Assembly (NCBI GenBank): GCA_036936605.1
Contig: JAUPFV010000001.1
Coordinates: forward strand, 70,761,910-70,825,909
Source: Limnanthes douglasii subsp. nivea
Taxonomy: Eukaryota > Streptophyta > Magnoliopsida > Brassicales > Limnanthaceae
Direction: 5' to 3'
DNA length: 64,000 nt
The first letter of the stretch is position 1. Each line of letters opens with the position of its first letter. The position numbers and the translations under genes are program-made. Positions 44,040 to 56,662 of the stretch are shown piece by piece. Under the pieces are notes generated by a model, which saw only the letters and a list, made by a program, of their open reading frames with translations, searched no databases and was not told where the DNA came from.

Positions 44040-44560
44040 TTTTAAGACGAACAAAACTAGACCAGTGAAAGATTTTTTTAAAACTTTTTTTACTGTATTT
44101 GGTTGCGAAATTAGGAGTGACCGAGTTGCATAATTAAAAAGAAAAGGGTTGCAAAAATATGAGTTTTGTTGTGAAAAACAAAATTCTGTTAGATTTTTAT
44201 TAAATGACATATCTTTCAAACTATAACTCCAAAAAAATATTAAAATACTATTGTTTTTTGTTTTTTTAAGATGAACAAAACTAAATCAATGAAAGATATA
44301 TTTTTTTTTTAATTTTTTTTACTTCATTTGGTTGCGAAGTTAAGAGTAATCGGGGTGCGTAATTAAGAAAAAAGAGTTGCTTAAATTGGACTTTCGTTAT
44401 GAAAAAACAATTGTGTTAGAGTTTTTTTAAATGATATATCTTTCAAACCATAGCTAAAAAAATCTGAAAATATAATTGCTTTTTTTAAGACAAAAAAATT
44501 AGATCTATGTATTTTTTTACTACAATTGGTTGTGAAATTTGGTCTATTCGGGGTGAGTAA
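44040..44560 (+). repeat. Second locus of the TTGGTTGCGAA repeat
   Basis: Units near 44,098, 44,330 and 44,525 share TTTGGTTGCGAA, GTAATCGGGGTG, AGTTGC and CATATCTTTCAAACTATA with 28,960-29,870. Confidence 0.7.
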
Positions 44561-44916
44561 TTAGTCTAGAAAAACATTTATATTCTAATTGCATAATATA
44601 TTATCTACTCCATTCCAAACTTGCTCCGGTCTCATGTAATTCGTGATTTTGGAAATAGGTAATATATTGGTCAGATGGAGTGCAACTTACTATCTACTCC
44701 ATCTTATAGTGCTAACAATCTTATCCAATTTCATTTACTCTATCTCCTTTACGTATCGGATGAAGTGAAACTTACTATCTACATGTTTAGTTTGTTCATG
44801 CAACTTCGGATTTGTAATAAAATGAAGGACACTAGTGTTATCATTGAACATAACCACATTTTCTCCACAATAGTGAATTCACTAAACAACCTCAGCCAAA
44901 TAGTTGTATACATACA

Positions 44917-45117
44917 TTATGTAGTAGTCATATACTCGGCTTCCATAAACGACAATGCAATAAACTTTTGTATACAAGTGTTCCATCTAACCAGTTCTCT
45001 AACCATAATAAGTAGATAACCTGAAGTAGACTTCGTTGTGTCGAGACAGCCTGCATAATCGGAGCACGCACACTCTTTAACCAATATATCACATGTATCA
45101 TTCTGATTATAAGACAA
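44917..45117 (-). pseudogene. Copia E RNase H
   Basis: ACSDYAGCLDTTKSTSGYLL followed by VRWNTCIQKFIALSFMEAEY matches the copia RNase H pattern DADYAG....STSGY...W.S..Q..VA.S..EAEY. Confidence 0.9.
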
Positions 45118-45149
45118 CCTTACATATAGTCAACCCTTCAACTATCTCA

Positions 45150-45960
45150 TGAGCCACTTGACTGCATGCCAATACGACTTCATTGGATTTGACATGAATC
45201 TGCTTAAAACACTTACCATGTCTCGTTTAAAACATAGCATACACAATCTTACCAAAGACATTAGTATAAGGTATCCCGATATAGACTTCTTATTTGATAC
45301 TTTAGTTGGAAATTAAGTGGCACTAAGTTTTAATTGGGAACCAAGGGGAATTCCAACTATTTTTGCTACGTACCTCGAGAAATTCATAGGAATTTATGTA
45401 TATATTCTTGTTGAGATAAGAATAAATAAACCTTTCGATATGTTCCTGTTGATCTCAATACCAAGCATCATTTTAGCTTCTCTCATATCCTTCATCTCAA
45501 ACTATTATTTCAATTGAGTTTTTACAACTTCAATTTTTCTCATATATTTTCTAATAATTAATATGTCATCAACAAACAATAACAATATGACATGTCTTTC
45601 CATGCGTGTCTCCCCATTCCAATAGACACGAGCAGCTACAAATATATTTCATGGATCTCATAAAACAGTCAAATCTTTTATTCCACTGCACCATCCACGG
45701 TTTTAGCCCATAGAGGGGTCTCTTAAAAAAACACACATAACCCTCCTTCTCTTCTTCAAACCTATTCGGTTGACACATGTAAATTGGCTCGTCAAATTCA
45801 TCATACATAAAATAAATATTAACATCAATATAATCTAGATCAAGACCAAATCTAGTAATAATTTACAACAGAACCCTAAGGTAGGTTTTATTTACAACCA
45901 GTAAAAATATCTCATTAAAATTGATACCATACTTTTGGTTTAAACCCTTAGCTCATGCTT
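45150..45960 (-). pseudogene. Copia E reverse transcriptase
   Basis: The best piece (45,569-45,808) reads EPIYMCQPNRFEEE, then YVCFFKRPLYGLKPWMVQWN, the standard fingers-to-palm stretch. Other parts are broken by stops, including the palm near 45,550. Confidence 0.85.
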
Positions 45961-46579
45961 AGTCTTGTATCCAGGTAAATCAACACGAGGAATACATGGC
46001 TTCCTCTTGCATATCCATTTACTCCTAACCAACTTCTGACCCTTCAAATTGTCTAAAAGAATTCATATGTTCATTTTCTTGAGAGATCTCAGTTCTTCTA
46101 TCATGATCGTGAGCCATTTTTATTTATCACTAATCGTGATATCATCATGATAAATTCCGGGTTCAAAAATCTCTCTATATTTCAATATATAAAGCATAAC
46201 CAATTACATCGGCAAAATCATACTTCTACGGATCTTTTCTTGGTCGTCATGCTTTATCTCTCACAAGTTGATAACTGTCAAGCTCATATTAATGTCTCAT
46301 TTGATCATCTGAAATCCCTCCAACACCATAACCTCGACTATCTTCGTACTCATACAGTGGTTAGAATTCATTTGTACCACCTGAAGCGAAACCTGGCTTG
46401 AAATCTTCTTGAGTGGAAGTGTCTTCATCTTCATTTTGTAGATCATATCCATCATCAACTTCACATTTTTTTCCAATACTACTAGGTTGAGTCTCTACTG
46501 TCTTCTTCAGTGGCATGTCCTTCTCATTTAAAACCATGTCCCTACTTATCGAATCCTTCTGACGTTCAGGTTCAATACA

Positions 46580-47350
46580 CCAAAACTTATATCTTTTTAC
46601 TCTTTCCGGATAGAGAAAAAAGATTTTAATACTCTTGGCCTAAGATTATCATGCTTCACATGTGCGTATGTAGTACCTCTGAACACTCTCAAATGTTCCA
46701 ACTTAGTTTTCTTTCTTGCCCAAAACTCTTGAGGAAAGAGAAACTTTGACACTACAAATGGACTCATGTTAATAATATATGCAGTCGTTTTCACAGATTC
46801 TCCTCATAACCTTTGAACCATACCAACTGTATGAAGCATATATCTAATCAGTTTTGAAAAGGTTCGATTCATTCTCCTAGAAAACCCGTTTTGTTAGAGA
46901 ATCTCATTTACGGTGTGGTTTACATCATTTCGAAGCTTCGCACAATTACTAGTGAACTTCTTGTTCACATACTTCAAGTCATTGTCAGTTCAAAGCTTCT
47001 TAAACACTTTTCTGGTTTGATTCTCTACCAAATTCTTCCAGTTCATAAAGCTGGTAAACGCTTCATCATTGCTATTTAAAAGTCGAACCCATATTTTCCT
47101 TGAAAAGTTAGAATCAATTACATACAATTCCTTTCACAATCTATGATAGAAGGTCTGAATAAATATAATCAGGTACTCTATTGGGTGCCTAGTTGCTCAG
47201 CATAAACTTCAGCCTTTTTTTATACAAAATACACAACTTTCACAACAGCTCAACTTCTGAACGAATATACCATCTATTTTTTTTACTTAGTTCATTGAGT
47301 TCACTCTCACTTAAATTCCCCACCCAATGATGTTACAACATGGTAGAATC
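46580..47350 (-). pseudogene. Copia E integrase
   Basis: TTAYIINMSPFVVSKFLFPQ, then HLRVFRGTTYAHVKHDNLRP match the end of copia integrase cores. Upstream sequence to 47,350 carries decayed core pieces. Confidence 0.8.
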
Positions 47351-48072
47351 TTTAGTACTAGGCTATCGTTAACCGAAATTCTCATTGGATGAAATCATTA
47401 GATTCGTCGAATAGTTGTAGTCTAAGTTTCAAATTTTTCATATTTTATGGTTTTTCAGTTTGTAGGTGAGATATACTCTATAACCTTCAGATATATGATC
47501 GATCTACTTCTTATATTGTTGCTTAACGCTTAATGCACTATTTATTAAAGTAAAAACATCGTTGGTCGTGACAAAATCCAATGTCGATTAACGAAGCTTT
47601 AGAGAAAATAATTGACTCAGTTCAAGATGAGTAACAAATAAAAGGATAAATAAAACCAAACACACAAGAAAAATTTGACTTGGTCTGGATTGTGGAAATA
47701 ATCCTAAATCCAAAAATAACGTATACTATTTTTATTAATAATTAGATTATAGAAATAATATCACACACAAAAGACTCAATCACTTTTTGTAACCAAAGAT
47801 GATTTGATTCACAAAATCATCTCTTGAGTTCAGACACCATTGATATTATTGTTATAATATCATGACCACAAAATAATAAAGAGAAACTAATCTATTACCG
47901 TCACAATTCGGGCAAAGACATGGGTTAATAAAGAGAACCATTTGATAGTTGTATTACCATTGCATAATTGCATATATAAAACCCTTTACCAGCACAAACT
48001 AGACATGGTGATGTAATTTTTTCTACAAAAAAATCTGTATGAACAATGTTAATACAAACACATCTTTATCGA

Positions 48073-48390
48073 ATTATTACCATAATCTCAAGTTTATATC
48101 TCATCCGACTTATATTATAGAAACTTGAATTATTTCTCTTTGTTCGGAAATATACTACTCATGCATTTCCTCATACTTTTTATATCAATATGTTCTTATA
48201 TTTATATGACGGTTGCGATAACTCTTAATATATTATTACCATGATCTCAAGTTTATATCTCATCCGGCTTATATTATAAAAACTTGAATTATTTCTCTCT
48301 CTTCGGAAATACACTACTCATGCATTTCCTCATACTTTTTATATCAATATGTTCTTATATTTATATGACGGTTGTGATAACTCTTAATAC
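48073..48390. repeat. Tandem duplication of 159 bp
   Basis: Two copies starting ATTATTACCATRATCTCAAG at 48,073 and 48,232, differing at only a few positions. Confidence 0.9.
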
Positions 48391-48990
48391 ATTAATTAAA
48401 GAATCTAATTAATATAGAAGACTCAATTAATATAAAACCTTAAAAAATTATAGAAGACAAAACCAATAAGAAATCTAATTAATAAAGAAGATTTAAGTAA
48501 TATAAAAATCTAATTAATATAAAATTTCTAATTAATATTGAAGACCAAATCCTTAGAAAATCTAATTAATATAGAAGATCCAATCAATATGAAATATAAT
48601 TAATATTAAAGACCAAATTAATATGAAATCTAATTAATATAAAATTTAATCAATATATATAAAAGTCTAATTAATATCAGAGATCGATTTAAATAGATGA
48701 TTATGGTTCGAGTTATTTCTAGCCTACACTTAACATGAACGACCATCAACATAGAAAATAAAATAAATATACTTCTTTTAAACGAATTCAGAATCCTACA
48801 AATTGTTAGGGGCCAACCCAAATTTAGGCCTACTATATAATTTCGGATTTTTATTTCCGAAGGGTTATTTATATGAAAATAAGATACAAGATATCCACAC
48901 ACACAAAATATAAGAATATAGATAATTATTTTTAAATGTTTTGGTTATGTTGATTGCATTAATAGTAACAAGGTTCAACCGAGGGGGAAA
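48391..48990. other. AT-rich stretch with AATCTAATTAATATAGAAGA repeats
   Basis: About 250 bases (48,398-48,660) of imperfect AATCTAATTAATAT.GAAGACC units, then unremarkable sequence. No gene. Confidence 0.6.
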
Positions 48991-49491
48991 TAGTCTCACT
49001 TTTTGCTGTATTTTGAAAATAGTAGTTAGGACATCCAAGGCTTCAATCTGACTGGTTGGATTATGATTTGATGATATGGGTATGGAGAAATTGCTGCTAA
49101 AATAGTGTAGTTTTTTGTGATATTCTTCACTTTTGGTTCTTTTCGTGTTAGTTTATTATGCTTGAAATTGTTGATGGGTTATAGTTTTTTATTAAAATGA
49201 ATTGTATATACTTGTATCCTTAACTTATCATAATAATATAAGTGGTTTGAGTGGACTCATCATAAATCCTGTGGTTTTTACTCTTCACATCAAATGGGGT
49301 TTTACACGTAAAACTAAATATTGTGTATTGATTTATTATACAGTTTCTTATTTTTCGTGATTAGTATTGTGGTTTATTTAGTTAAGACATTGGTGACTCG
49401 TTGGTAATAAATTGAGTTTCTTGTTTATTTGGTTGACTATCTTGAAGTTAATCTTGTGGGTGGTTGATATACTACTATTTGGGTCATACAG

Positions 49492-49504
49492 TTGGTGTTA
49501 GAGC
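49492..49504 (+). other. Primer-binding site of copia F
   Basis: TTGGTGTTAGAGC, two changes from the methionyl initiator tRNA site. Confidence 0.65.
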
Positions 49505-49522
49505 TTGTGATTGTTTTAGGCA

Positions 49523-50030
49523 TTGCATATGGAATATAATCATGGTAACTCTATCATTAAATTGATGTCAACCAGATATTCTATTTGGAAACAGATGATG
49601 GAGGATCTGTTGTATTTGACAGATTTATTTGATCCAATTGAACAAATTACAAATGTTTCTGGTAATTTTACTAAACCTGTAAAACTACAAGATAAACAAG
49701 AAAAATATTTTGAAATATGGAAAAGAAAGACGCTGAGGACTATTATATAATGGGTTGATATTATAATTTTCAACCATGTTTCTCAAGAGTATGACCTGTA
49801 TGATTTGTACAAAACATTGGAAGATCTTTATGAAATGAAAACCTCTTATAAGATTTTTTTTTTGCTTAAGAAACATATTAGTTTGAAATTGAAAAGTCGG
49901 AAGTCAGTTTATGAGCACTTCAATAACTTTCACGATATTACTAACAATATTACTACTATGAATATTACTTTTGATGATAAGTTAAGTTTTTTTCTTATTT
50001 GGTTCTTGACTATATAGTTGGGAGACCTTA
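49523..50030 (+). pseudogene. Copia F gag
   Basis: Begins MEYNHGNSIIKLMSTRYSIW, then KQMMEDLLYLTDLFDPIE, continued by LYKTLEDLYEMKTSYKIFFL at 49,799-49,870 and FNNFHDITNNITTMNITFDD near 49,920. UBN2-type gag with stops at 49,750 and 50,017. Confidence 0.85.
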
Positions 50031-50369
50031 GTTGACTATTGGTAACTCTGTTCCATATGGTATTTTATCCTTAGATGTTATCAAAGAAATCATGTTTAAT
50101 GTAAAGATTAGAATAAAATAGATGATAGTTTGAAAAGTCATCAGCTCTTGTTATTAAAAATTAAAAAAAACAATAGTGAATTTCTAAATTTGACGGTAAC
50201 TCAAAGGGAAATATTTAAGTCAAAATCTTAGAAATATACTAGGACATACTATTATTACAGCAAGCATGATCATATATAATTTATTGATGGAAGAACTAAA
50301 AGTGTAGTAAGTTTAATTAACAAAATAAAGATGGTAATAAAAATATTACAACTATTACTTCAACTGATA

Positions 50370-52010
50370 ATGATGTATCCTTAATTCGTATTATTGGGGA
50401 GTGCCATTATTTTATTAGTTCAGATTCATAAAGTCTCGTAGATATAATTTCTTCATATCATTGTGGTTTTAATATGGAATATTTCTTGAATTGTAAAATT
50501 TGAAATTTTGGTGGTATAAAGATGGGAAATCGAAACACGGCTAACATTATTTGGTTGGGTGATATTTGCGTGAAGACATACATTGATTACATACTTATAT
50601 TGAAGGATGTACACCATATTATTGATCTACGTCTAACATTATTGTCTCTAAATTTCCTTGATTAAGAAGGTTTTCTTTACACTTTATACGATGGTAAGTG
50701 GACAATGTCTAAAGGTTCGATGATAATTACTCTAGGTGATTTATGTTTCTCTTTGTATAAGACATATTTAGGTATATGCTATAGTGAGCTGAATGGAATT
50801 GAGGAAAAAATATTCTCCTAACTTGTGGCATTAAATATTCAGATCCACAAGTGAAACGAAGATGAAAACCTTGGCCAGTAAGTCACTCATTCTGATTGAT
50901 AAATATATTATTATAGACCTTTGTGGCCATTGTTTGGTAGGAGAACAATATAAAGTTTCGTTTTCTAAGAAGTCCACTAGAAGAAAATAAAAGTTGGAGT
51001 TAGTACGTTCTGATTTTTATGGTCCTATAGTATGTCGAGTCTATTGGTGGTAACAAATATTTTTTTATATTTATTGATGATTTTACTCCAAAAATTTGGT
51101 TATACATGATGCAGACAAAAAAATTAAGTATTCGAGATTTAAAATAATAATAATATCATAGTAGAAAATGAGACACTGAGAAAGTTGAAATGTTTTCGAT
51201 CTCACCATAGTGGTGAATATAATTCGAATGAGTTCTAAATTTACAAGTCATTGTAAAATTAGACATGAAAGGAAAACCCCAGGTATACCACATCATAATG
51301 AATTTGCTAAGAAAATTAACCGAACCATTATAAAGAACGTGAGATGTATGCAAGAATCCTAAACCATTTTGGATTCAAGCAGCTTATTGTGTTGTGTACT
51401 TGATCAACAAAGTTTCACCAACATCTCGTGATTTCGATATTCCTAAGAGAGTATAGAACATAAAGGATCCAACATATTCAAATATTCAAAAAAATTGGGT
51501 GCAAAGCATACATGTATGTTCTAGAAGAAGATAAATCCAAACTTGACTCAAAGACTAATCTGTGTGTATTAGTTGAATATGGTGATGAAGAGTATGACTT
51601 CAGACTTTATGGTCATAAGAAAAGGAAGTAGTGAGAAGTAGATATATGGTATGCTTTGAGCAATAAAATGGTGTTAATAAGTTTAGTACAAGACTCACTT
51701 ATACTTTATACCTTTGATATAACTTTTAATACTACTAATGATGTTTTCTCTTTTACTATTCCTTATGTAAATCAGTCAGAAAATAAGAATATTGAGGTGG
51801 TTCATGATCATATTGAGGAGTTCCATCCGATGTTGATTTACAAGATGATGTTGATAATGATGATTCTGATGAGACTTTATTTGAGAAAGAGCTTCATGAT
51901 GAACAAATTTCTAAGCAGGGGGAACAACCTACCCCTCATATGGAGGATGAACATGTTTGAACGTTAACTACAGAGAAAAAACGTTCAACAAGGTATCCAA
52001 GGTCATAGTT
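50370..52010 (+). pseudogene. Copia F protease to integrase remnants
   Basis: NTANIIWLGDICVKTYIDYI is a protease remnant. CGHCLVGEQYKVSFSKKSTR at 50,925-50,985 is the pre-integrase end, then a core with stops. FEATNGDEEYDF-like and EKKRSTRYPR residues are the usual linker before RT. RT itself is absent. Confidence 0.7.
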
Positions 52011-52254
52011 TACTCTTGTATTCGATAAGAATAGTGCCAACATATTAATTTTATAAAGGTTTTGAGATTAAAAAAATGTTAGTAAAAATATTTTTTTGTA
52101 TATTTAAACTACTCGACTTGAAAATTTTGTATACCTGGTTTTAGGATATATAAAAATAGCTTTATTATACCGGATATATGACAACTATCTATTGAATTTA
52201 TACGTTTTATTCATCAAGACAGTACATGTATTTTCACTATTGCATAATTTGTCT

Positions 52255-52382
52255 TCAACTCAGTTTTGATGGAGCAAATGTTCTTTTAGGCAGCATTTCA
52301 GAATCAATAGACTTACTTTTCTTCAACGATCAGTCTAGTCACCACCCTGCTAGTAATTAGTTTCCACGTGGTTGTGTTGGTG
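52255..52382 (-). pseudogene. Paralogue B, 3' part (beyond copia G)
   Basis: Read on the minus strand from the copia G border, the frame gives TPTQPRGN, then stops, then KKSKSIDSEMLPKRTFAPSK, LS and TGA. This parallels GIDKPIDFKRPLAPSDP at the end of the intact gene. GGGTGGTGACTAGACTGATC resembles the DNA of a PGWSVDQ repeat. It would be the rest of the gene cut in two by copia G. Similarity is short and by eye. Confidence 0.45.
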
Positions 52383-52387
52383 TAACT
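52383..52387 (+). repeat. Candidate target duplication TAACT of copia G
   Basis: TAACT here and at 56,663-56,667. Both lie inside the reading frame of paralogue B. Confidence 0.45.
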
Positions 52388-52705
52388 TGTGATGAGATTT
52401 TATACCACATATCGGTAGTGAGAAGCCCTAATCTAGTGGGGAAGATAGTCCATGAAATAGACAACTTGTCTCGATGAAAATTTCATTCCTTTTATGTGAT
52501 AGGCTTCAACCCAATCTAAGTTATTTCAAGACTCTGGCCCAATAAATTAACACTGGCCCAAAAACCAAATAAAAATCAAATAAAGAGCCCATGCTCTCAT
52601 ATACCACCTATTTCTGTTAGATTTTCTAGTTTCTTGTAGATACGATCTACAACTAAGGGAGTTGGTTATTCCCACTACTACTTTGTAACAAACTTGGGTC
52701 TCTCT

Positions 52706-52708
<3 letters not shown>

Positions 52709-52745
<37 letters not shown>

Positions 52746-52763
52746 GCACACACATATATATAT
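52709..52763 (+). repeat. CA/TA microsatellite in the copia G 5' LTR
   Basis: About 20 CA dinucleotides broken by two CG steps, then TATATATATA. The sister LTRs lack it, so it expanded after insertion. Confidence 0.95.
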
Positions 52764-52832
52764 ATGAAAAGTTGTGAATTAATACACATAATTATTCAAA
52801 ATTCAAATAGAAAAATATTTTCATATTTTAAT

Positions 52833-52845
52833 TCGGTATCGGAGC
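52833..52845 (+). other. Primer-binding site of copia G
   Basis: TCGGTATCGGAGC, a two-change variant of TTGGTATCAGAGC, just inside the LTR. Confidence 0.7.
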
Positions 52846-52849
52846 TTTT

Positions 52850-53660
52850 ACCTTCAATAGCTAACCAATATTCACCCTTGACGTCTGAGACAAATGCTAC
52901 CATTATCAACAACATTTTCAACCGTAACAACTTTGATGACCTGAAAAAACCATATGAATGCCTTCAGTTCAGTAAGGTTAGATAGAAATAACTATTTGTT
53001 ATGGAAAACTATGGCGTTGCCACTCATTAGAGGCAACCAGCTTGGTGATTTTATCACAGGTGAGGAGTCTTGTCCTTCTAAGTTAGTAACTGACTCCAAT
53101 GAGAATGTTGTCAAAATAAGGCTGACAGTGAACCAAATGACTTTGTTACAACATAAGGCTCAAACACAGACTCACACACAGATGATGAATAGTACCTAGA
53201 CAGTGGGGCTACTCATCATACCACAAGATCCTTGAACATGCTGGAGCAGAAAGATTAGTACTCTGGTAAGAATACTATAACTATGGGCAGCGGTCACAAA
53301 CTAAACATATACCATTTAGGCACATCTACCATTAAAATACTTGGTAATAACACCTTAACTCTCAATAATATCCTTCATGTACCAAAAATCAACAATAATT
53401 TGATATATGTTCATTAACTTACCTTATCTAATCCTATTTTTTGAATTTCATCCTAATGGTTGTTTTGTTAAGGATAAGGTCACATGAAAAGTTCTACTCA
53501 CACGGAAAACTATGCATGGTCTTTACAAACTAGAAGATGCAGTATATACAAATCAGTCTAGAAAAAATTGGTTCAAGTCTTTACTCTAACACTCTTAGAT
53601 TTCCTACTTTTCCTAAGGATATGATTGTTTTGTCCAAAGATGTTGTATCTATTGAGGAAG
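52850..53660 (+). pseudogene. Copia G gag and protease remnants
   Basis: The gag start VRLDRNNYLLWKTMALPLIR then GNQLGDFITGEESCPSKL runs to about 53,120. It jumps to a protease piece (YLDSGATHHTT-like, 53,198-53,230) and ILHVPKINNN near 53,380, so most of gag is deleted. Pre-integrase residues GLYKLE follow near 53,520. Confidence 0.8.
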
Positions 53661-53689
53661 ACTAACATAGGCGTCTAGACCCTCCTTCT

Positions 53690-54540
53690 CAATAATATTG
53701 TTATTAATTCTCAAGCAATGTAATCCATATTTTAAAAATATCAATACAAGGTCCTTTTTTTGCTCATGTCAGTATGGAAAATCACATGCTCTTCCTTATA
53801 CTAGGTCTAAAAAACAGTATTCCTATGTTATAGACTTAATACACTCAGATGTATGGGGACTAGCCTTGTTTTATCTAACAAATTTTTTAATTCTACATTT
53901 TATTTGTTGATGACTATACCAGATTCACCTAGTTATATACTCTCAAACACAAAAATGATACATTAGCAACTTTTAAAGATTTCAAAGTATTTGTTGAAAA
54001 TTAGTTTGGAAGAAAGATTAAAAGTTTGAAATATGATTGTGGGGGGGGGGGGGGGGGTGAGTTTAAAGATTTTTCTCCTTTAGCCAAAAGTGTAGGATTC
54101 TACTTCACACATCTTTTCCTCACAACTTTGTCTAGAACGGCAGAGCTGAGAGGAAGCATACGCATGTTGTTAAAACAAGTCTAACACTCATAGCTCAAGC
54201 CTCCTTACCTTACTATTCTTGGCCAGAAGCCATTCAGACTGCTACCTACCTAATAAATAGACTCTCTACTACAATTATAAACAATCTTTCACCTTTTAAA
54301 AATCTTTTTCACACAAAACCAAACTATTCCTATCTAAAGGTCTTTGGATGTTAATGTGTTCCATGTCTAAGGTCATATCAAACTCACAACTTTCATTTTT
54401 AGTCAACAAAATATGTTTTCCTATACTACAGTAACACACACAAATGGTATAAATATTTGAGTTCTACAAGCAGATTATATATTTCAAAAAATGTAGTTTT
54501 TAATGAAAGAGTCTTTCCTTGGCCTAAACTTTTTTTACAT
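53690..54540 (+). pseudogene. Copia G integrase
   Basis: CSCQYGKSHALPYTRSKKQY then VIDLIHSDVWGLA starts the core, with the catalytic Asp in HSDVWG. A 17-base G-run (54,041-54,057) stands where DNGGEF should be. AEAIQTATYLINRLST-like and KVFGC residues follow. Confidence 0.8.
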
Positions 54541-54949
54541 ATGTTTCCACTACCTCTAATGCAAGATCAACCTATGTTTCGAATGAGGCACTGATACCTA
54601 CAAATCCTATTCAACAAACAACAAGCAACACAAAAGTTCAGTCACAATAAATATCACACTCACCCTACATTTGACAACCACCTAGTCCTACCTCACATGA
54701 CTACCAATCTACATCACATAACACACACTTGGCCTTTCCTAACACACATTCACCAACCACACACAACGCACTTACCTTGGTCATTGATCTATCACTACCA
54801 CAAACCACACATACATCCAACACACACAATATGATCACCATAGTAAAACGTGGCATTCATAAACGTAAACAACCCTACATGGCCTTACCACTTCTCACTC
54901 AGTAATCGGATCAGAACCTACCATTTTTTCTGATTCTATCAAAAATCCT

Positions 54950-56340
54950 AAGTAGGTTTAGGTTATGGAAACAGAACATGTTGCTCTTGTCAAGAACAAC
55001 ACTTGGAAACTTGTTCCATACAAGTCCACCATGAACATAGTTGGGTGTAAATGGGTCTACAAGTTTAAGTATAACTCTGTTGGGTCTATGTAGAGATATA
55101 AAGCAAGACTGGTGGAAAAGGGGTTTCATCAAACATCAAGGGTTAATTCCACATAAACTTTTAAACCTGTGATAATACCCTATACAATTAGATTGTTTTG
55201 ACTTTGGCAGTTTCAAAAGACTGGGCAGTTTGACAACTAGACATTAAAAATGCATTTATAAATAGGGTAGTCATTGAGGATCTATATATGGATCACCTAG
55301 AAGGTTTTGTGAGTTCCATACACTTGTCTCATGTCTGGAAACATAACAAAGCCTATATGGCCTTAAACAAGCCCCAATGGCTTAGTACTCTAAACTACGG
55401 GACACTTTAACTCTGTAGGGTTTTATAAATTCCAAGGCTGACAACTCTATGTTTTTTAATTGTTTGAAAGCAGATTATTGTTATCATATTGGTTTGCGTG
55501 GATGATATTATCATCACTGGAAATGATCATAGTCATCTACATGCTTTTATTAAGAAATTGAACCTAATGTTTTCTCTAAAAGACATGCAATATTTACACT
55601 ACTTCTTAGCCATCGAGGTGTCCAATGACTCAAATGGATTCCACCTCAGAAATCAAGCATACATTCAAAGTTACTAGAAAGTGAGGGACTTAGCTCAGCA
55701 AATTCCTGCACTACTCCAATACGTGTCTCCCCTTCCATTTCTGTTGCTGAAGGCAGTCCTCTCCTGCAACCAAAGAAATATCATAGTTTGTTAAGATATT
55801 TATAATATCTGCTTCAGGCAATAACTCACAAAGCTTTTGATGTAAACTAGCTTAGTCAGTTTCAACAGAACCCAACTAACACTCATTTAAAAGAAATGAA
55901 AAGAGTATTGAGATACTTATCTGGAAGCCTGAATCTTAGTCTTCATATAAAACCCACCTTCCATCTTCAAGTCAGTGGTTTCAATGACGTTGACTGAGCC
56001 TTCTCTCCTGATGATAGACGATATGTGGGTGGTTTCCGTGTCTACTTCGAGGTTACTCTTGTTCCTGGTCTTTAAAAAAGCAACAGGTGGTTGCTCGATC
56101 GAGCACTGGGTCCGCATATCGTGCTCTTGCAAATCTCTCAGTTGAACTTATCTAGCTTCGAGCTGTTCTTCAATAATTGAAATTTCCTCTCTCTCGACCC
56201 CTGATTATTTGGTGCGACAACTTTAGAGTTAGTTCTCTTGCTTCAAATCGAATCTTTCGTAGCATATTGAGTTAAACATCCATTTCGTTCACGAGCAGAT
56301 TCTTCAAAACAAACTTAACATCAGGCACGTCCTCTCTACG
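54950..56340 (+). pseudogene. Copia G reverse transcriptase and RNase H
   Basis: VGCKWVYKFKYNSVGS, then RYKARLV at 55,040-55,115. QLDIKNAFINR-like residues follow near 55,240 and VCVDDIIITGNDHSHLHAFI at 55,489-55,550 with an intact VDD box. RNase H pieces (LRYLSGSLNLSLHIKPTFHL) run from 55,905 to about 56,340. Many stops. Confidence 0.85.
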
Positions 56341-56354
56341 GATAACCTCTGATT

Positions 56355-56662
56355 GGCAATGACAACTCTTTATCTCAGTGGGAAGTGAGAAACCTTGATT
56401 TAATTGAGAAGACTTTACATGAAAGAGACGACTTATCTCAATGAAAATCTGATTCCTTTTATGTAACTTCATCCAAGTTATTTCAAAACTCTGGCCCAAT
56501 ATATTAACACTGACCCAACAGCCAAATACATACACTCAGGTTTACAAAGCACATCCGTTTTTGGACCACTTATTTATGTTAGATTTTCTGTTTTTTTGGC
56601 ACCACCTATTTCTATTATTCGTACTACTACTTTGTAACAAACTTGGGAAAATTCTCATATTT
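56355..56662 (+). mobile_element. Copia G 3' LTR
   Basis: Starts TGACAACTC, matches 40-347 with its continuation, and is shorter than the 5' LTR through internal losses near 56,600-56,645. Confidence 0.65.

Larger units (their letters stand above)
44600..48072 (-). mobile_element. Copia element E (minus strand), decayed
   Basis: Minus-strand integrase (46,580-47,350), RT (45,150-45,960) and RNase H (44,917-45,117) are in copia order. gag is not seen. The region 47,560-48,070 is likely LTR or leader sequence, but borders are not resolved. Confidence 0.7.
48990..52080 (+). mobile_element. Copia element F, 3'-truncated
   Basis: LTR (about 49,020-49,490), primer site at 49,492, then gag (49,523-50,330), protease/pre-integrase (50,370-50,900) and integrase (50,920-51,640). 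It fades in the integrase C-terminal linker near 52,010. RT and the 3' LTR are missing. Same family as 30,950-32,465. Confidence 0.8.
52388..56662 (+). mobile_element. Copia element G, complete but decayed
   Basis: The 5' LTR is 52,388-52,830, the primer site follows at 52,833, then gag, protease, integrase, RT and RNase H, and a 3' LTR from about 56,355 to 56,662. It interrupts exon 2 of paralogue B. Its 5' LTR carries a (CA)n/(TA)n tract at 52,709-52,763. Confidence 0.8.

Noticed and set aside
52547..52789. Cys/Val-rich ORF resembling a cysteine-rich peptide
   Set aside because: It is the translation of the CA microsatellite in an LTR.
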